Source: Rhodospirillales bacterium
Lineage (GTDB): Bacteria > Pseudomonadota > Alphaproteobacteria > Acetobacterales > Acetobacteraceae
Direction of reading: 5' to 3'
Assembly: GCA_025359905.1 (NCBI GenBank)
Contig: JANYDF010000122.1
Span: 1 to 51,946, forward strand
DNA: 51,946 bases
Part shown: positions 1-11,094 of the stretch, in pieces
Layout: every line of letters starts with the position of its first letter
How positions within the stretch are numbered: the stretch's first letter is position 1
Notes under the pieces: model-generated
Told to the model about the DNA's origin: nothing
Databases searched by the model: none
Seen by the model: the letters and a program-made list of their open reading frames with translations, nothing else
Made by a program: the position numbers and the translations under genes

Positions 1-18
1 CGCGGAGAATTCTCCGCG
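1..18. repeat. Perfect 18-bp palindrome at window edge
   Basis: The first 18 bases are self-complementary, with GAATTC at the centre. As RNA they can form a 7-bp GC-rich stem with an AATT loop. The palindrome lies 48 bases beyond the stop of the minus-strand DUF4331 gene, so it could act as a 3' stem-loop for that gene or for a gene outside the window. No U-tract follows. Function is not known. Confidence 0.4.
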
Positions 19-66
19 CCGCGCACACCATGTAAGCGGGTCATGGCTGGCTCCGTTGCTGTTGGA

Positions 67-1500
67 TCAGGGCGAACCGGCGAGCGGGGCCTTGATGTAG
101 GGGAACGCGGCGTCGAAGAACGTCGAGTCGAGGTAGGCGCCATCGGTGAAGTCCAGCCCGCCCGACGGCGCGTCGCTCGGCTTGCCGAACAGACCCAGCG
201 TGTAAAGCCGGCCCATCGCCACGCGCAGAGTGATATCGACGATATCGTCGCCGGGGCGGCGGCCGTTCGGATAGCCAGCATTGTCGCCGCCGATCACGCC
301 AAGCCGATTCTGCTTACCTGCCGCCACCGTCGGTGTGCTGGTGTTCAGCCGCAGTTCCTCGCTCGGCGCCGCCAGATGCGCGGGCGCGGTCAGGCCGGGA
401 ATGCCAGTCAGAAACACCGTGACCAGATCCTGACGCGGAAATGCCGTCGGCGCCTTCACGCCGGCGCTCGCGAAGACCGATTCGACGATGGCGGGAAACG
501 TCGGGTTGGTGACGTATTTTCCGTACCGCACGTCATTCACCGGCAGGCTGGTGTTCCAGCCGTCCTTATCGGGCAGACCGATAATCAATTCGTTGATCAA
601 CGGGCTGCCAAGCCGGGAGCGCTGCTCCGCCTTGATCGAGCCATCCGCTTGCGGGAACAGCTTGGACGATGCCGTCCAGCCGCCAATCACCGGATCGGCG
701 CCGCTGGTCAGGCAGGCGATGGGCACCTCCATGACCAGCGAGGTGACATTCAGCCCGGCCAGATCGTCGTGCGCCACATTATTGAACGCTTCGCCGATGG
801 GGTGAGCGTAGTTGATGAGATCGAAAGTCTCGCCCAGTGCGATGACGAACGGGTCCTTGCGCTGACCGGCGAACACCCGGCCAGTGCCGCAATTCGGGAT
901 GCTGACGTTGCTGACCATCGCCTGCGCATAGGCGGCGTAGTTGGGCAGCGTCTTGTTGCCGATGTTGTCGATCGGCTTGCTGAACACTGTCGTCCCGGTG
1001 CTGGCGTTAATCAGCTTGGTGGCGCCGCTCGGCGTGATCATGGTGACCGTGTAGGTCTCCAGCACATCGGCGTTGGCGTTGTCGGCGGGGTCGCCGTTGC
1101 GGCCAATTGGCCCTACGGCAATCAGCGGCTCGGCAACCAGCTTGCCGCCGACCTTCAGTTTGAAGTTCTGGAATTTGTTGGTGAACTGGAAACGGAAAGT
1201 GATTTGCGGCAGGCCGGTTCCGGCATTGTCGATGTTGATGTCGTAGTAGGCTTGCGGGTCCATCATGAAGTAGTTCGGGCCACCGCCCGGCACCTGGGCC
1301 GGCTGATAGTTGGCCACCATCGTTACATAGCCATCGCGTCCCGGCTCATAGCTGCGGAACATGTAAAAGTCGGTGCCATCGAGTTTCGGCGTTTGGGTGA
1401 TCAGCGGCGCTTCGCGGTGGCTAGAGGCGAACGCACCCGGCGCTGCCGCCGATAGAGCGCCAGCGGCTGCGAGTGCCGCAGCGAGTCGAACGTATTTCAT
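67..1500 (-). CDS. DUF4331 family exported protein
   Basis: A 477-residue protein of the DUF4331 family, whose function is unknown. It starts with a Sec-type signal peptide (basic MKYVR, Ala-rich core, likely cut after AFA near residue 25). The mature N-terminus reads SSHREAP, which is typical of this family. I chose the ATG at 1500 because AAGGA sits about 7 bases upstream and the signal peptide begins there; an in-frame start at 1539 would only add 13 residues that spoil the signal peptide. The protein is therefore probably periplasmic or secreted. It is the last of three minus-strand genes, separated from the small lipoprotein gene by 126 bases containing a stem-loop. Confidence 0.85.
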   Translation of the reverse strand: MKYVRLAAALAAAGALSAAAPGAFASSHREAPLITQTPKLDGTDFYMFRSYEPGRDGYVTMVANYQPAQVPGGGPNYFMMDPQAYYDINIDNAGTGLPQITFRFQFTNKFQNFKLKVGGKLVAEPLIAVGPIGRNGDPADNANADVLETYTVTMITPSGATKLINASTGTTVFSKPIDNIGNKTLPNYAAYAQAMVSNVSIPNCGTGRVFAGQRKDPFVIALGETFDLINYAHPIGEAFNNVAHDDLAGLNVTSLVMEVPIACLTSGADPVIGGWTASSKLFPQADGSIKAEQRSRLGSPLINELIIGLPDKDGWNTSLPVNDVRYGKYVTNPTFPAIVESVFASAGVKAPTAFPRQDLVTVFLTGIPGLTAPAHLAAPSEELRLNTSTPTVAAGKQNRLGVIGGDNAGYPNGRRPGDDIVDITLRVAMGRLYTLGLFGKPSDAPSGGLDFTDGAYLDSTFFDAAFPYIKAPLAGSP

Positions 1501-1583
1501 CTTGATTCCTTCCGCACGGTCGGTTGTGCCCGGCTTCATGAAGCAGGCACTTTCGATACCGGCGATGCGGAAGGCTGGATGCA

Positions 1584-1609
1584 GCGCCGCCGAAAAAAAT
1601 CGGCGGCGC
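1584..1609 (-). terminator. GC-rich stem-loop after small lipoprotein gene
   Basis: A perfect 10-bp inverted repeat (1584-1593 and 1600-1609) encloses a six-base A loop (U loop on the minus strand). It begins 17 bases after the stop codon of the minus-strand lipoprotein gene and lies before the DUF4331 gene. There is no U-tract after the stem, so it may be a transcript-end stabiliser or attenuator rather than a classical terminator. Confidence 0.4.
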
Positions 1610-1626
1610 CGTCAGGTCAACTCAGG

Positions 1627-1770
1627 TCAGCGGCAGGCTCCGGGATGCCAGTAGCACCAGCCGCCGCCCGGACGCCCCGGCCCGCGTTCCTCAATGATGC
1701 AAGCTGACAAGGATGCGGCGAGCAGCATGAGCCCGAGGGCTGCGGCGCTGCGGCGAAGAAATGTCGTCAT
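1627..1770 (-). CDS. Small lipoprotein (47 aa)
   Basis: Reading from ATG at 1770 to TGA at 1627 gives a 47-residue protein. It has a basic start (MTTFLRR), a hydrophobic stretch and the lipobox LSAC, with the acceptor Cys at residue 24. The mature part is only 24 residues, Gly/Pro-rich, and ends WCYWHPGACR with two more cysteines. A Shine-Dalgarno GGAGA lies 8 bases upstream. I infer a small membrane-anchored lipoprotein; I cannot name a family. It sits 120 bases downstream of the chemoreceptor gene on the same strand, so it may have its own promoter. The lipobox and the ribosome binding site together make it a credible gene despite its size. Confidence 0.7.
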   Translation of the reverse strand: MTTFLRRSAAALGLMLLAASLSACIIEERGPGRPGGGWCYWHPGACR

Positions 1771-1890
1771 GGGGCGGGTCTCCAGTGTGCGTACGCAAGC
1801 AGCGCCGCATCCGCGTTAGTCTAGCAGTGAAATCGCGGCAGAATTCCGGCGCGGCGATGACGTTTGCGACAGACACTTTGACCTGCCGGG

Positions 1891-3597
1891 TCAGGCCGCT
1901 TGGCGCGCGACGGGCTCGTGCAGGGCGTCCTGGACGGTCTGCTGCAAGCCTGCCACCAGTATGGACAACTCCTCCGCCCCGGCGCGCACCGCCGCTGCCT
2001 GCTTACCGGTCTTTTCAGCCTCGGCCGAGACCTCGCTGACCCGCCCGGCCACTTCATGTGCAACCCCCTCGGTGGCCGCGATCAGCCGGGCGATTTCATG
2101 CGCCGCGCCGTCCTGTTGACGCACCGCGCCTGCGATCGACACCGCGATTTGGTCCATCCCGCCGATCGTAGTTTCAATCCGCGCCACCGCTTCGGCCGCT
2201 GCCTCGGTGGCGGCACGCACCTCGGCGATTTGCCCGGCGATCTCGTCGGTGGCACGCGCGGTTTGGGCGGCGAGTTGTTTGACTTCGCTGGCGACCACGG
2301 CGAAGCCCTTGCCGGCGTCCCCGGCGCGCGCCGCCTCGATGGTGGCGTTCAGCGCCAGCAGATTGGTGCGCTGAGCGATTTCGGCAATCATGTCCGCCAC
2401 CGCGCCGATCCGCCCGACCCGGCCGGTCAGCGCGTCGATACTCTCCCGCGTGCCGCGCCCTGCCGCCACCGCTTCGGCCCCGGCGCGAGTCGATTGTACG
2501 ACGCGCGCGTTGATCTCGGCGATTGCCGCCGCCATTTGCTCGGCAGCGCCCGCGACACCCTGCACATTGCCCAGCGCGGTTTCGGCCGCCGCTGCGGCGG
2601 CGCGGGCGTTCTGACCGCTGCGGCTGGCGGCGTCCGCCATGGCGTCGGCGATGCGCGCCAGGGCGCCGCCACCTTCGCTGACCCGCGCGGCGACCGCCCC
2701 GGTCGCCTGGCGCACGATTCCGGCGGTGGCGGCGCGCATCGCCTGGCGTTCTTGCTGGTTGCGGATCGCCGCTTCGGCGGCGGCGGCTTGCACGGCTGCC
2801 GCGTCGCGGGAGGCATCGCGCAGCGCCACCAGCGCGCGCGCCATCTGGCCGGCTGAATCCGAGCGGCCGGTGTACGGCACATCGACCGCCAGCGCGCCGC
2901 CGGCCAGCGCGGTCATAACGCCCGACAGCCGGTCCAGCGGACGCAGTGTGCGGCGAATGAGCCACGCCAGCACCAGGGCGATAGCGGCGGCCACCAGCGC
3001 GCCGCCGATTTCCGCCCGCCGCACCACGCCATCGACCGCCGCCTGCACCGCCGCGAGCTTCACGCCGGCGAACAAAATCCCGACCCGCTTGCCCGCGGCG
3101 TCGAACACCGGCTCGTAGACCGTCAGATGCGGAGTGCCGAGAATGGCGTTCTGGCCGCGATAGGTCAGCTCCGCGCGCACCACGGCGTCGAACGCCGGGC
3201 CGGGCACCAACTGGGTGCCAACCGCGCGGCTGCCGTCCGGCTTCCGCACGCTGGTGGCGATCCGGCTTTCGCCCTGAAAGATCGTCGCCACCGCTCCGGT
3301 GACCGATTTCACCCCGTCGGTGATATCGTTGCGCCCAGCCAGCGGCGTGCCGCCCAGCAGCAATCCGCGCGCATCGGCCGACCAAGCGGTGCCGAGCGGC
3401 TCCAGCCGCTGATGCAGCAGCGCCAAACTGGCGTCGAGTTGCGCCTGCGCTTGCGCTTGCATCGAGTCTTCCACCGCGCGCAGCGTCCACCACTGCACCA
3501 GCGCCACCGCGATGCACACGGCGGCCAGCGCCGCCGCCACCAGCCGCGCCACCAGTCCTGCTCGTGCGGCAGTGCGGCCTATCGATCCGAGGGTCAT
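1891..3597 (-). CDS. Methyl-accepting chemotaxis protein with periplasmic sensor
   Basis: A 568-residue transmembrane chemoreceptor. Membrane segments are near residues 15-36 and 196-215. Between them is a periplasmic region of about 160 residues that resembles a single Cache-type sensor (motifs GTPLAGRND and [13 protein letters not shown]). A HAMP-like linker follows, then a long Ala-rich coiled coil with the highly conserved signalling tip at about 403-441 ([17 protein letters not shown], then [13 protein letters not shown]). It should relay ligand binding to CheA/CheW. The C-terminus ends without a CheR/CheB docking pentapeptide. AGGA lies about 8 bases before the ATG. The ligand cannot be read from sequence, and no chemotaxis genes are nearby. 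Confidence 0.92.
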   Translation of the reverse strand: MTLGSIGRTAARAGLVARLVAAALAAVCIAVALVQWWTLRAVEDSMQAQAQAQLDASLALLHQRLEPLGTAWSADARGLLLGGTPLAGRNDITDGVKSVTGAVATIFQGESRIATSVRKPDGSRAVGTQLVPGPAFDAVVRAELTYRGQNAILGTPHLTVYEPVFDAAGKRVGILFAGVKLAAVQAAVDGVVRRAEIGGALVAAAIALVLAWLIRRTLRPLDRLSGVMTALAGGALAVDVPYTGRSDSAGQMARALVALRDASRDAAAVQAAAAEAAIRNQQERQAMRAATAGIVRQATGAVAARVSEGGGALARIADAMADAASRSGQNARAAAAAAETALGNVQGVAGAAEQMAAAIAEINARVVQSTRAGAEAVAAGRGTRESIDALTGRVGRIGAVADMIAEIAQRTNLLALNATIEAARAGDAGKGFAVVASEVKQLAAQTARATDEIAGQIAEVRAATEAAAEAVARIETTIGGMDQIAVSIAGAVRQQDGAAHEIARLIAATEGVAHEVAGRVSEVSAEAEKTGKQAAAVRAGAEELSILVAGLQQTVQDALHEPVARQAA

Positions 3598-3726
3598 TGC
3601 GCGTTTCCTGCTCCAGCCGTCGCGCAGTTTGCCTGCCGGGGTTTACCAATCGGTTAGTGGCGCGAGAGGCAGGGTTACGCACCGCCCCTCTAGTCAGCGG
3701 CGCTTTGGCGCGGCATTGCTGGCGCG

Positions 3727-4971
3727 ATGTCAGATCCCACCCGCGACGCTGCGTTTGCCCTGCTCTCCGGCGTGCTCGACAAGCACCGCCCGCTGGAGGA
3801 AGGCCTCGACAGCCTGCCTGCGATGGACGCACGCGACCGTGCCGCCGGGCACCGGCTGGCCGCCGCCGTGCTGCGCCATGCCGGATCGCTGGATGCGGCG
3901 ATGGAACCCTGGCTGAACAAAGCGCCGCCCGCCCCAGTGCGCCATGTGCTGCGCATCGGCGCCGCCGGGCTGCTGCTGCTCGGCACGCCTGCCCATGCCG
4001 GGGTCGCGACCTCCGTCGAACTGGCCCGCGCGCGTGGCCTTGCGCCGTTCGCCGGGATGGTCAACGCGGTATTGCGCCGGGTGGCCGAAGCCGGGCCCGC
4101 CGTGCTGGAAACGCTGGACGGTCCGCGCCTGGACACGCCGCAATGGCTGTGGAGCGCCTGGGGCAAACCGGCCCGCAAGATTGCCGAGGCGCATCGCTTC
4201 GAAGCGCCGCTTGATTTGTCGCTGTTGCCCGGCGCGGAACCACCGCCGGGCGGCGAGGAATTGCCCACCGGGTCGTGGCGCTATCCGGCCGGAACCCGCG
4301 TCACCGAATTGCCGGGCTTCGCCGAAGGCAAATTTTGGGTGCAGGACGCCGCCGCCACGCTGCCCGCGCGCTTGCTGGCGGCACAGCCCGGCGAGCGCAT
4401 CGCCGATCTATGCGCCGCCCCCGGCGGTAAAACCGCGCAACTGGCCGCCGCCGGGGCGCGCGTGGTCGCGGTGGAGCGCGATCCGTCGCGGCTGGCGCGG
4501 CTGGCCGAGAACCTCGCGCGGCTGCACTTGACGGTCGAGACAGTGACCGCCGATGCCGCCGCCTGGGAGCCGGGCGAAAAATTCGATGCCGTGCTGCTCG
4601 ATGCGCCATGCAGCGCCACCGGCACCGCGCGCCGCCATCCCGACGTGCTGCATCTCAAGCGCCCGCGCGATCTGACCGCGCTGGCGGTGCAGCAGGACCG
4701 GCTGCTCGATGCCGCCTGCGCCATGCTGAAGCCGGGCGGGCGGCTGGTTTACGCGGTGTGCTCGCTGCAAGCCGAGGAAGGCTTCGAACGCGCCGCCGCC
4801 GCTGTCGAACGGCTCGGGCTGCGGACCGTGCCGGTCACCAAGGCCGAACTGCCGGGTTTGCCCGACGCCATCACGCCGGAAGGCTGGCTGCGCACGCTGC
4901 CCTATATGTGGCCAGGGCGCGGCGGCATGGACGGGTTTTTCGCCGCAAGGTTTGCCGCGCCGGACGCCTGA
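3727..4971 (+). CDS. rsmB: 16S rRNA m5C methyltransferase (RsmB/Sun family)
   Basis: A 414-residue SAM-dependent RNA cytosine C5-methyltransferase. Residues 1-130 form a NusB-like RNA-binding domain. The Rossmann domain has the SAM motif DLCAAPGGKT (227-236). Both catalytic cysteines of the family are present: C295 in DAPCS and C345 in YAVCS. The family methylates C967 of 16S rRNA (E. coli numbering); the exact target here is inferred. It heads a plus-strand block with rpe, a heparinase-like gene, a glycosyltransferase and purH, an order familiar from alphaproteobacteria. No clear ribosome binding site precedes the ATG. The divergent neighbour is the chemoreceptor, 129 bases away. Confidence 0.93.
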   Translation: MSDPTRDAAFALLSGVLDKHRPLEEGLDSLPAMDARDRAAGHRLAAAVLRHAGSLDAAMEPWLNKAPPAPVRHVLRIGAAGLLLLGTPAHAGVATSVELARARGLAPFAGMVNAVLRRVAEAGPAVLETLDGPRLDTPQWLWSAWGKPARKIAEAHRFEAPLDLSLLPGAEPPPGGEELPTGSWRYPAGTRVTELPGFAEGKFWVQDAAATLPARLLAAQPGERIADLCAAPGGKTAQLAAAGARVVAVERDPSRLARLAENLARLHLTVETVTADAAAWEPGEKFDAVLLDAPCSATGTARRHPDVLHLKRPRDLTALAVQQDRLLDAACAMLKPGGRLVYAVCSLQAEEGFERAAAAVERLGLRTVPVTKAELPGLPDAITPEGWLRTLPYMWPGRGGMDGFFAARFAAPDA

Positions 4972-5030
4972 TGGCTCTGCTGCACCGCGACAACTTGTGC
5001 CGCGCGGAGTCGCATGGCTAGAACTTAGCG

Positions 5031-5705
5031 ATGAGTGAGCGCTTTTCCCGGCCAGCCGTCATCGCCCCCAGCATCCTCGCCGCCGATTTTTCCCGGCTGC
5101 GCGAGGAAGTGCAGGCGGTCGAGGCGGCGGGGGCAGGGTGGCTGCATTTGGATGTGATGGACGGGCATTTCGTGCCCAATATCACCTTTGGCCCAGCGCT
5201 GGTCGCCAGTCTGCGGCCGCATTGCCGCCTGCCATTCGACGTGCATCTCATGATCGCGCCGGCCGATCCGTATCTGAAAGCGTTTGCCGACGCTGGCGCG
5301 GACCATATTCTGGTGCACCCCGAATCCGGGCCGCATCTGCACCGTTCGTTGCAGGCCATTCGCGCCCTGGGCAAAAAGCCTGGCGTGGTGCTCAATCCCG
5401 CCACGCCGATTGAGGCGGTGGCGTGGGTGATGGACCTAGTGGATGTGGTGCTGGTGATGGGCGTCAATCCCGGCTTCGGCGGCCAAAGTTTCCTCGACAG
5501 CCAGTTGCCGAAGATTGCGGCGCTGCGCCAGCTGATCGACGCCTCCGGGCGCGATACCGTCATCGAAGTGGATGGCGGCATTACCACTGCCACCGCGCCG
5601 CGCGTGCGGGCCGCCGGGGCCAGCGTGCTGGTGGCTGGTACCGCCGTGTTCGGCGCGCCGGACTACGCGGCTGCCATCGCCGCCCTGAGCGCGGGAGGGG
5701 CTTGA
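5031..5705 (+). CDS. rpe: Ribulose-phosphate 3-epimerase
   Basis: A 224-residue TIM-barrel enzyme interconverting ribulose 5-phosphate and xylulose 5-phosphate in the pentose phosphate and Calvin pathways. Family motifs are clear: APSILAADF at 12-20, [12 protein letters not shown] (metal ligand and acid/base residues H39, D41), DVHLM with H72, the glycine-rich [12 protein letters not shown] loop, and EVDGGI carrying the second catalytic Asp. Length matches the family. Its TGA overlaps the ATG of the next gene by one base, so the two are translationally coupled. Confidence 0.96.
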   Translation: MSERFSRPAVIAPSILAADFSRLREEVQAVEAAGAGWLHLDVMDGHFVPNITFGPALVASLRPHCRLPFDVHLMIAPADPYLKAFADAGADHILVHPESGPHLHRSLQAIRALGKKPGVVLNPATPIEAVAWVMDLVDVVLVMGVNPGFGGQSFLDSQLPKIAALRQLIDASGRDTVIEVDGGITTATAPRVRAAGASVLVAGTAVFGAPDYAAAIAALSAGGA

Positions 5706-7303
5706 TGACCGACGGTCCCAACCGCTGGCTGCGCGACGCCCGCCGCACCCTCGCCAAGCTGCCCAGCCTGCGCATGGTGCGGGTGCCGGATGCCCCGGCT
5801 TTGCCGGTGCGCGACCCTTGGCCCGGCGACCCGGCGCGCGGCGCCAATGTATTGAAACGCGAGCTTGAATTCGCCGGTACCACGGTGGCGATGCAGCAAG
5901 GCACGCTGGTCGCGGCCGGCTGTTCCGATGTGATGCGTTCCTTTGCGCACGGCTTTGTTTGGCTGCGCGATTTGCGCGCGCTCGGCAGCGATGCGGTCCG
6001 GACGCGGGCGCGCTCGCTGGTGCAGGACTGGATCGCCGAACCGGCGCAAGACCCGCTGGCCAGCCGCCCCGACGTGGCCGGGGCGCGCATCGCCGCGTGG
6101 CTCGGGCACTACGATTTCTTTGCCGCCAGTGCGGATGACGGCTTCCGTCAAAAGCTCATGGCGCGGCTGATGGCCGACGCACGCAGCTTGGCTGCCGCCT
6201 TGCCGTCCGAGGAGCTCGACGCCAGGGCGCTGACCGCCGTCAAAGGGCTGATCTCGGCGGCGGTGGCGCTGCCGGAGAACACCGGCTTCCTCAACCGCGC
6301 GCTGCGCGTGCTGCCGCAGGAATTGGCGCGGCAGGTGCTGCCGGACGGCTGCCATTGCGAGCGCAGCCCGGCGCAGATGCTGGCGGCGCTGCAAGATCTC
6401 ACGGAAATTCGCGCGCTGCTGCAAGCGGCCCAGGCAGCGCCTCCGGCAGCACTGGCCCCCGCAATCGAACGCCTTGTGCCAGCGCTGCGCGGCTTGCGCC
6501 ACGGCGACGGCGGCTTGGCATTGTTCAACGGCAGCAAGGAAGACAGCCATACACTGGTCGAGCTTGTGCTGGCCCAGGCTGGCCGCGCCGGGCGCGCCCC
6601 GGCGGCGCTGACCGAGGGCGGGTTCTACCGGCTGCAAGCCGGCAAGAACGTGCTGATCGCCGATTGCGGTGCGCCCGCGCCCGCCAATCTCGACCGCTTC
6701 GCCCATGCTGGCACGCTGTCGTTCGAATTCTCGGTCGGCCGCGAACGCTTGATCGTCAATGTCGGCGCGGCACCGGCCGCTGGGCCGGAGTGGCGGGATG
6801 CCACCCGCTCCACCGCCGCGCATTCCACGCTGACCATCGCCGATACCTCGTCCTCCGAACTGCTGCCCAATGGCCTGGGGCGGCGGGCCGACAAGGTGGA
6901 GGTGCAGCACCAGGACGCCAGCGGCGCGCATTGGCTGGAGGCCAGCCATAACGGATACGCCCGCGCGTTCGGCGCCATCCATCGCCGCCGTTTGTATCTC
7001 AGCCAAAGCGGCGATGATTTGCGCGGCGAGGACGTGATCGAGGCGGAAACGCCGCAGCCGTTCGTCATTCGCTTCCATCTGCACCCCGCGGTCGGCGCGG
7101 GCGTGCAGGAAAATGGTGAAGCGGTGCTGCTGCGGCTGCCGTCCGGCGGCGGCTGGCGCTTGCGTGCCGACGGGGCAAAGCTGACGCTGGAAGAAAGCAT
7201 CTACCTCGGCGGCCCGCAGCCGCGCCGCACCCAGCAAGTGGTGCTGACCGGCTATCAGGATGGGGCGCAATTGGTGAAGTGGGCCATCACCAAAGTGGGC
7301 TGA
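5705..7303 (+). CDS. Heparinase II/III-like family protein
   Basis: A 532-residue protein. The N-terminal half (about 80-330) is an alpha-helical toroid-like region. The C-terminal half is beta-rich and carries the heparinase II/III-like signature region (GGLALFNGSKEDS, LSFEFSVGRERLIVN, then STAAHSTLTIADTSSSEL). Proteins of this kind are commonly found between rpe and purH in alphaproteobacteria; the substrate is not established, and an envelope or exopolysaccharide role is inference. There is no signal peptide. The start is fixed by a strong GGGAGGGG site 4 bases before an ATG that overlaps the rpe stop. The next gene, a glycosyltransferase, follows after 10 bases, consistent with a shared glycan-related role. 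Confidence 0.85.
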   Translation: MTDGPNRWLRDARRTLAKLPSLRMVRVPDAPALPVRDPWPGDPARGANVLKRELEFAGTTVAMQQGTLVAAGCSDVMRSFAHGFVWLRDLRALGSDAVRTRARSLVQDWIAEPAQDPLASRPDVAGARIAAWLGHYDFFAASADDGFRQKLMARLMADARSLAAALPSEELDARALTAVKGLISAAVALPENTGFLNRALRVLPQELARQVLPDGCHCERSPAQMLAALQDLTEIRALLQAAQAAPPAALAPAIERLVPALRGLRHGDGGLALFNGSKEDSHTLVELVLAQAGRAGRAPAALTEGGFYRLQAGKNVLIADCGAPAPANLDRFAHAGTLSFEFSVGRERLIVNVGAAPAAGPEWRDATRSTAAHSTLTIADTSSSELLPNGLGRRADKVEVQHQDASGAHWLEASHNGYARAFGAIHRRRLYLSQSGDDLRGEDVIEAETPQPFVIRFHLHPAVGAGVQENGEAVLLRLPSGGGWRLRADGAKLTLEESIYLGGPQPRRTQQVVLTGYQDGAQLVKWAITKVG

Positions 7304-7313
7304 GCCCCCGGCG

Positions 7314-8414
7314 ATGAAGGTTATCGAAATCACCAACGTCGATTTCTCGCTGCGGCATTTTCTGCTGCCGCTGATGCGTGGCCTGCGCGCGCGTGGCCAC
7401 GATGTCATCGGCGTGTCGGCGGACGGTGCATTGCTCGATGTGGCGCGCGCCGAGGGCTTCCGGGTCGAGGCCTTGCCGCTGGCGCGCAGCCTGTCGCCGG
7501 TGGCGCAGATTCGCGCCTTCGTGGCGCTGGTGGCGTTGTTTCGCCGCGAGCGGCCCGACATGGTGCACGCCCACATGCCGATCAGCGGCTTCCTCGCCCG
7601 GCTGGCCGCCCGCGCCGCCGGGGTGCCCCGCGTCGCCTATACTTGCCACGGCTTCCTGTTCAACCAGCCCGGCCCCTGGCTGCGCCGCGCCGCGTCGCTG
7701 GCCATGGAATTCATCGCCGGGCAGGCCACCCATATTTACCTCACCGTCTCCACCGAGGAAGCCGCCGACGCCCGCCGCCTGCGCTTGCATTCGCGGGCCA
7801 CGCCGGTTGGCAACGGGCGCGATCCGCAGCGCTTCCGCCCCGACCCCGCCGCCCGCGCCCGCATCCGCGCCGCATTCGGCGTGCCGGATGGCCGGGTGGT
7901 GGTGGCCGCCGTCTCGCGCCTCGTGCGGCACAAAGGCTACCCCGAGTTGCTCGCCGCCATGCGCGGCATCGAGGCCGAACTATGGGTGGTGGGCGACCGC
8001 CTTGCCTCTGACCACGGCGAGGACATGGAGCCGTTTTTCGCCGCCAGCGGCCTCGGCCCGCGCCTGCGCCGCCTGGGCTACCGCGACGACGTGCCGGCGA
8101 TCCTGGCGGCAGCGGACATCCTTGCGCTGCCGAGCCATTTCGAGGGCCTGCCGATGTCGGTGATCGAAGCCATGCTGACCGGCCTGCCGGTGGTCGCCAC
8201 CAACATTCGCGGCCCGCGCGAGCAGGTGCTCGACGGGCAAACCGGCCTGCTGGTGGCCCCCATGCAGGTGCCGCCGCTTGCCGCAGCATTGGCGCAACTC
8301 ACCGAGGACGCCGCGATGCGCGCCCGCATGGGGCAAGCCGGGCTGGAACGCGCCCGCGCGCTGTACGACGAGGCCAGCGTTGTGGCCCGCACGCTGGACC
8401 TGCTGGGGGCGTAG
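7314..8414 (+). CDS. Glycosyltransferase family 4
   Basis: A 366-residue GT-B fold glycosyltransferase. The N-terminal Rossmann domain (1-165) has [12 protein letters not shown] and AYTCHGF, typical of lipid- or sugar-acceptor GT4 enzymes. The C-terminal nucleotide-sugar domain begins near 190 ([16 protein letters not shown]) and has the EX7E motif at E278 and E285 ([11 protein letters not shown]). It probably acts at the cytoplasmic face in polysaccharide or glycolipid assembly; donor and acceptor are unknown. It follows the heparinase-like gene by 10 bases and ends 37 bases before purH. No good ribosome binding site is visible, suggesting coupling to the upstream gene. Confidence 0.9.
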   Translation: MKVIEITNVDFSLRHFLLPLMRGLRARGHDVIGVSADGALLDVARAEGFRVEALPLARSLSPVAQIRAFVALVALFRRERPDMVHAHMPISGFLARLAARAAGVPRVAYTCHGFLFNQPGPWLRRAASLAMEFIAGQATHIYLTVSTEEAADARRLRLHSRATPVGNGRDPQRFRPDPAARARIRAAFGVPDGRVVVAAVSRLVRHKGYPELLAAMRGIEAELWVVGDRLASDHGEDMEPFFAASGLGPRLRRLGYRDDVPAILAAADILALPSHFEGLPMSVIEAMLTGLPVVATNIRGPREQVLDGQTGLLVAPMQVPPLAAALAQLTEDAAMRARMGQAGLERARALYDEASVVARTLDLLGA

Positions 8415-8451
8415 CGCTATTGCCGCCGCCTGCCTGCAAGAAGGTTTCGCC

Positions 8452-10026
8452 ATGACCGGCATCGCCCCGATCCGCCGCGCGTTGATCTCCGTCTCCGACA
8501 AGTCCGGGCTGGTCGCGTTCGCCCAGGCGCTGGCGGCGCAGGGCGTGGAAATCCTGTCCACCGGCGGCTCGGCCAAGGCGCTGCGCGCGGCGGGCGTGAA
8601 GGTGACCGAGGTGTCGGACCACACCGGATTCCCGGAAATCCTCGACGGGCGGGTGAAAACCCTGGTGCCGCAAATCCACGGCGGCATCCTCGGCCGCCGC
8701 GACCTGCCCGAGCATGTGGCGCAGATGCAAACCCACGCCATCGCGCCGATCGATTTGGTGGCGGTCAATTTGTATCCGTTCGAAGCCACCGTGGCGCGCG
8801 GCGCTGCCTACGACGATTGCGTCGAGAACATCGACATCGGCGGCCCGGCGCTGATCCGCGCCGCCGCCAAGAACCACGATTTTGTCACCGTGCTCACCGA
8901 ACCGGCGCACTACGCCGGCGTGCTTGGCGAACTCGCCGCCCATGGCGGCACCAGCACCACGCTGCGGCGGCGGCTCGCGGGTGAGGCATATGCCCGCACC
9001 GCCGCCTACGACGCGGCGATTGCCGCGTGGTTCGCGGCGCAACGTGAGGAAACGTTCCCGCAGCGGCTCACCATCGCGGGCGAACTGCGCCAAACACTGC
9101 GCTACGGCGAAAACCCGCACCAAGCCGCCGCGTTCTACGCCAGCGGCAACCGGCCGGGCGTCGCCACCGCGCGGCAGGTGCAGGGCAAGGAGCTCTCCTA
9201 CAACAATCTGAACGACACCGACGCCGCGTTCGAGTGCGTCGCCGAGTTCGACGCGCCCACCGTGGTGATCGTCAAGCACGCCAACCCGTGTGGCGTGGCC
9301 ACCGCCGCGTCGCTGGCCGATGCCTGGGGGGCGGCGCTGCGCTGCGATCCGGTTTCGGCGTTCGGCGGCATCGTCGCCGTCAATCGCACGCTCGACGCAG
9401 CCACCGCCGAGCAGATCGCGGCGATTTTTACCGAGGTGATCGTAGCCCCGGACGCTACCGAGGCGGCGCAGGCGGTGCTGGCGCGCAAGAAGAATGTGCG
9501 CCTGCTGCTGACCGGCGGGGTGCCGGACGCCACTATCCCCGGCCTGACCTTGCGCAGTCTGGCGGGCGGCCTTCTGGTGCAAAGCCGCGACGCCGGGCGC
9601 ATCGGCGCCGCCGATCTGCGCGTGGCGACCAAGCGCGCGCCAAGCGAGGCCGAACTGGCCGACCTGCTGTTCGCCTTCCGGGTCTGCAAGCATGTCAAAT
9701 CCAACGCCATCCTGTTCGCCAAGGGCGGCGCCACGGTGGGTGTCGGGGCCGGGCAAATGAGCCGGGTCGATTCGGCCCGCATCGCCGCCTGGAAAGCCGC
9801 CGAGGCCGCCCGCGCCGCTGGGCTGGACGCGCCGCTCACCCAGGGCAGCGTAGTGGCGTCGGACGCGTTCTTCCCGTTCGCCGATGGATTGGAGGCGGTG
9901 ATCGCCGCCGGGGCGACTGCGGTGATTCAGCCCGGTGGCTCGATGCGTGACGCCGAAGTGATCGCGGCGGCGGACGCGGCTTGTATCGCCATGGTATTCA
10001 CCGGGATGCGGCATTTCCGGCACTAA
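8452..10026 (+). CDS. purH: Bifunctional AICAR transformylase/IMP cyclohydrolase
   Basis: A 524-residue enzyme for the last two steps of de novo IMP synthesis. The N-terminal MGS-like IMP cyclohydrolase domain (about 1-145) shows [23 protein letters not shown] and [16 protein letters not shown]. The C-terminal AICAR formyltransferase domain shows [10 protein letters not shown], the KHANPCG motif (catalytic Lys-His) and [10 protein letters not shown]. The start was chosen at 8452 because AAGAAGG precedes it and the protein aligns with the family from [17 protein letters not shown]; longer in-frame reading into the glycosyltransferase gene is not meaningful. Confidence 0.97.
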   Translation: MTGIAPIRRALISVSDKSGLVAFAQALAAQGVEILSTGGSAKALRAAGVKVTEVSDHTGFPEILDGRVKTLVPQIHGGILGRRDLPEHVAQMQTHAIAPIDLVAVNLYPFEATVARGAAYDDCVENIDIGGPALIRAAAKNHDFVTVLTEPAHYAGVLGELAAHGGTSTTLRRRLAGEAYARTAAYDAAIAAWFAAQREETFPQRLTIAGELRQTLRYGENPHQAAAFYASGNRPGVATARQVQGKELSYNNLNDTDAAFECVAEFDAPTVVIVKHANPCGVATAASLADAWGAALRCDPVSAFGGIVAVNRTLDAATAEQIAAIFTEVIVAPDATEAAQAVLARKKNVRLLLTGGVPDATIPGLTLRSLAGGLLVQSRDAGRIGAADLRVATKRAPSEAELADLLFAFRVCKHVKSNAILFAKGGATVGVGAGQMSRVDSARIAAWKAAEAARAAGLDAPLTQGSVVASDAFFPFADGLEAVIAAGATAVIQPGGSMRDAEVIAAADAACIAMVFTGMRHFRH

Positions 10027-10048
10027 GCCAGCTTCAAAGGGCAATCCC

Positions 10049-11050
<1,002 letters not shown>

Positions 11051-11059
11051 CAAAGCGTG

Positions 11060-11074
11060 GGGCGGCGGCCGCCC
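11060..11074. terminator. Stem-loop between convergent genes
   Basis: GGGCGG and CCGCCC pair around a 3-base loop, in the 44-base gap between the convergent aldo/keto reductase and kelch genes. Being symmetric it could serve both strands. There is no U-tract on either side, so this is a weak call. Confidence 0.3.
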
Positions 11075-11094
11075 AAGGGTGACAAGACGCCGCT

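Noticed and set aside
1691-1876. 61-codon minus frame overlapping the small lipoprotein gene
   Set aside because: The lipoprotein frame has a signal sequence, lipobox and ribosome binding site; this one has none.
2174-3832. 552-codon alternative minus frame across the chemoreceptor gene
   Set aside because: The chemoreceptor frame has all family motifs; this one is an Arg/Gly-rich shadow.
4971-5021. 16-codon frame between rsmB and rpe starting at an ATG that overlaps the rsmB stop
   Set aside because: Too short, with no ribosome binding site of its own and no recognisable feature.
5663-7576. Long minus-strand frame opposite the heparinase-like gene
   Set aside because: It is a GC-rich antisense shadow; the composition is not protein-like and the plus-strand genes are coupled and complete.
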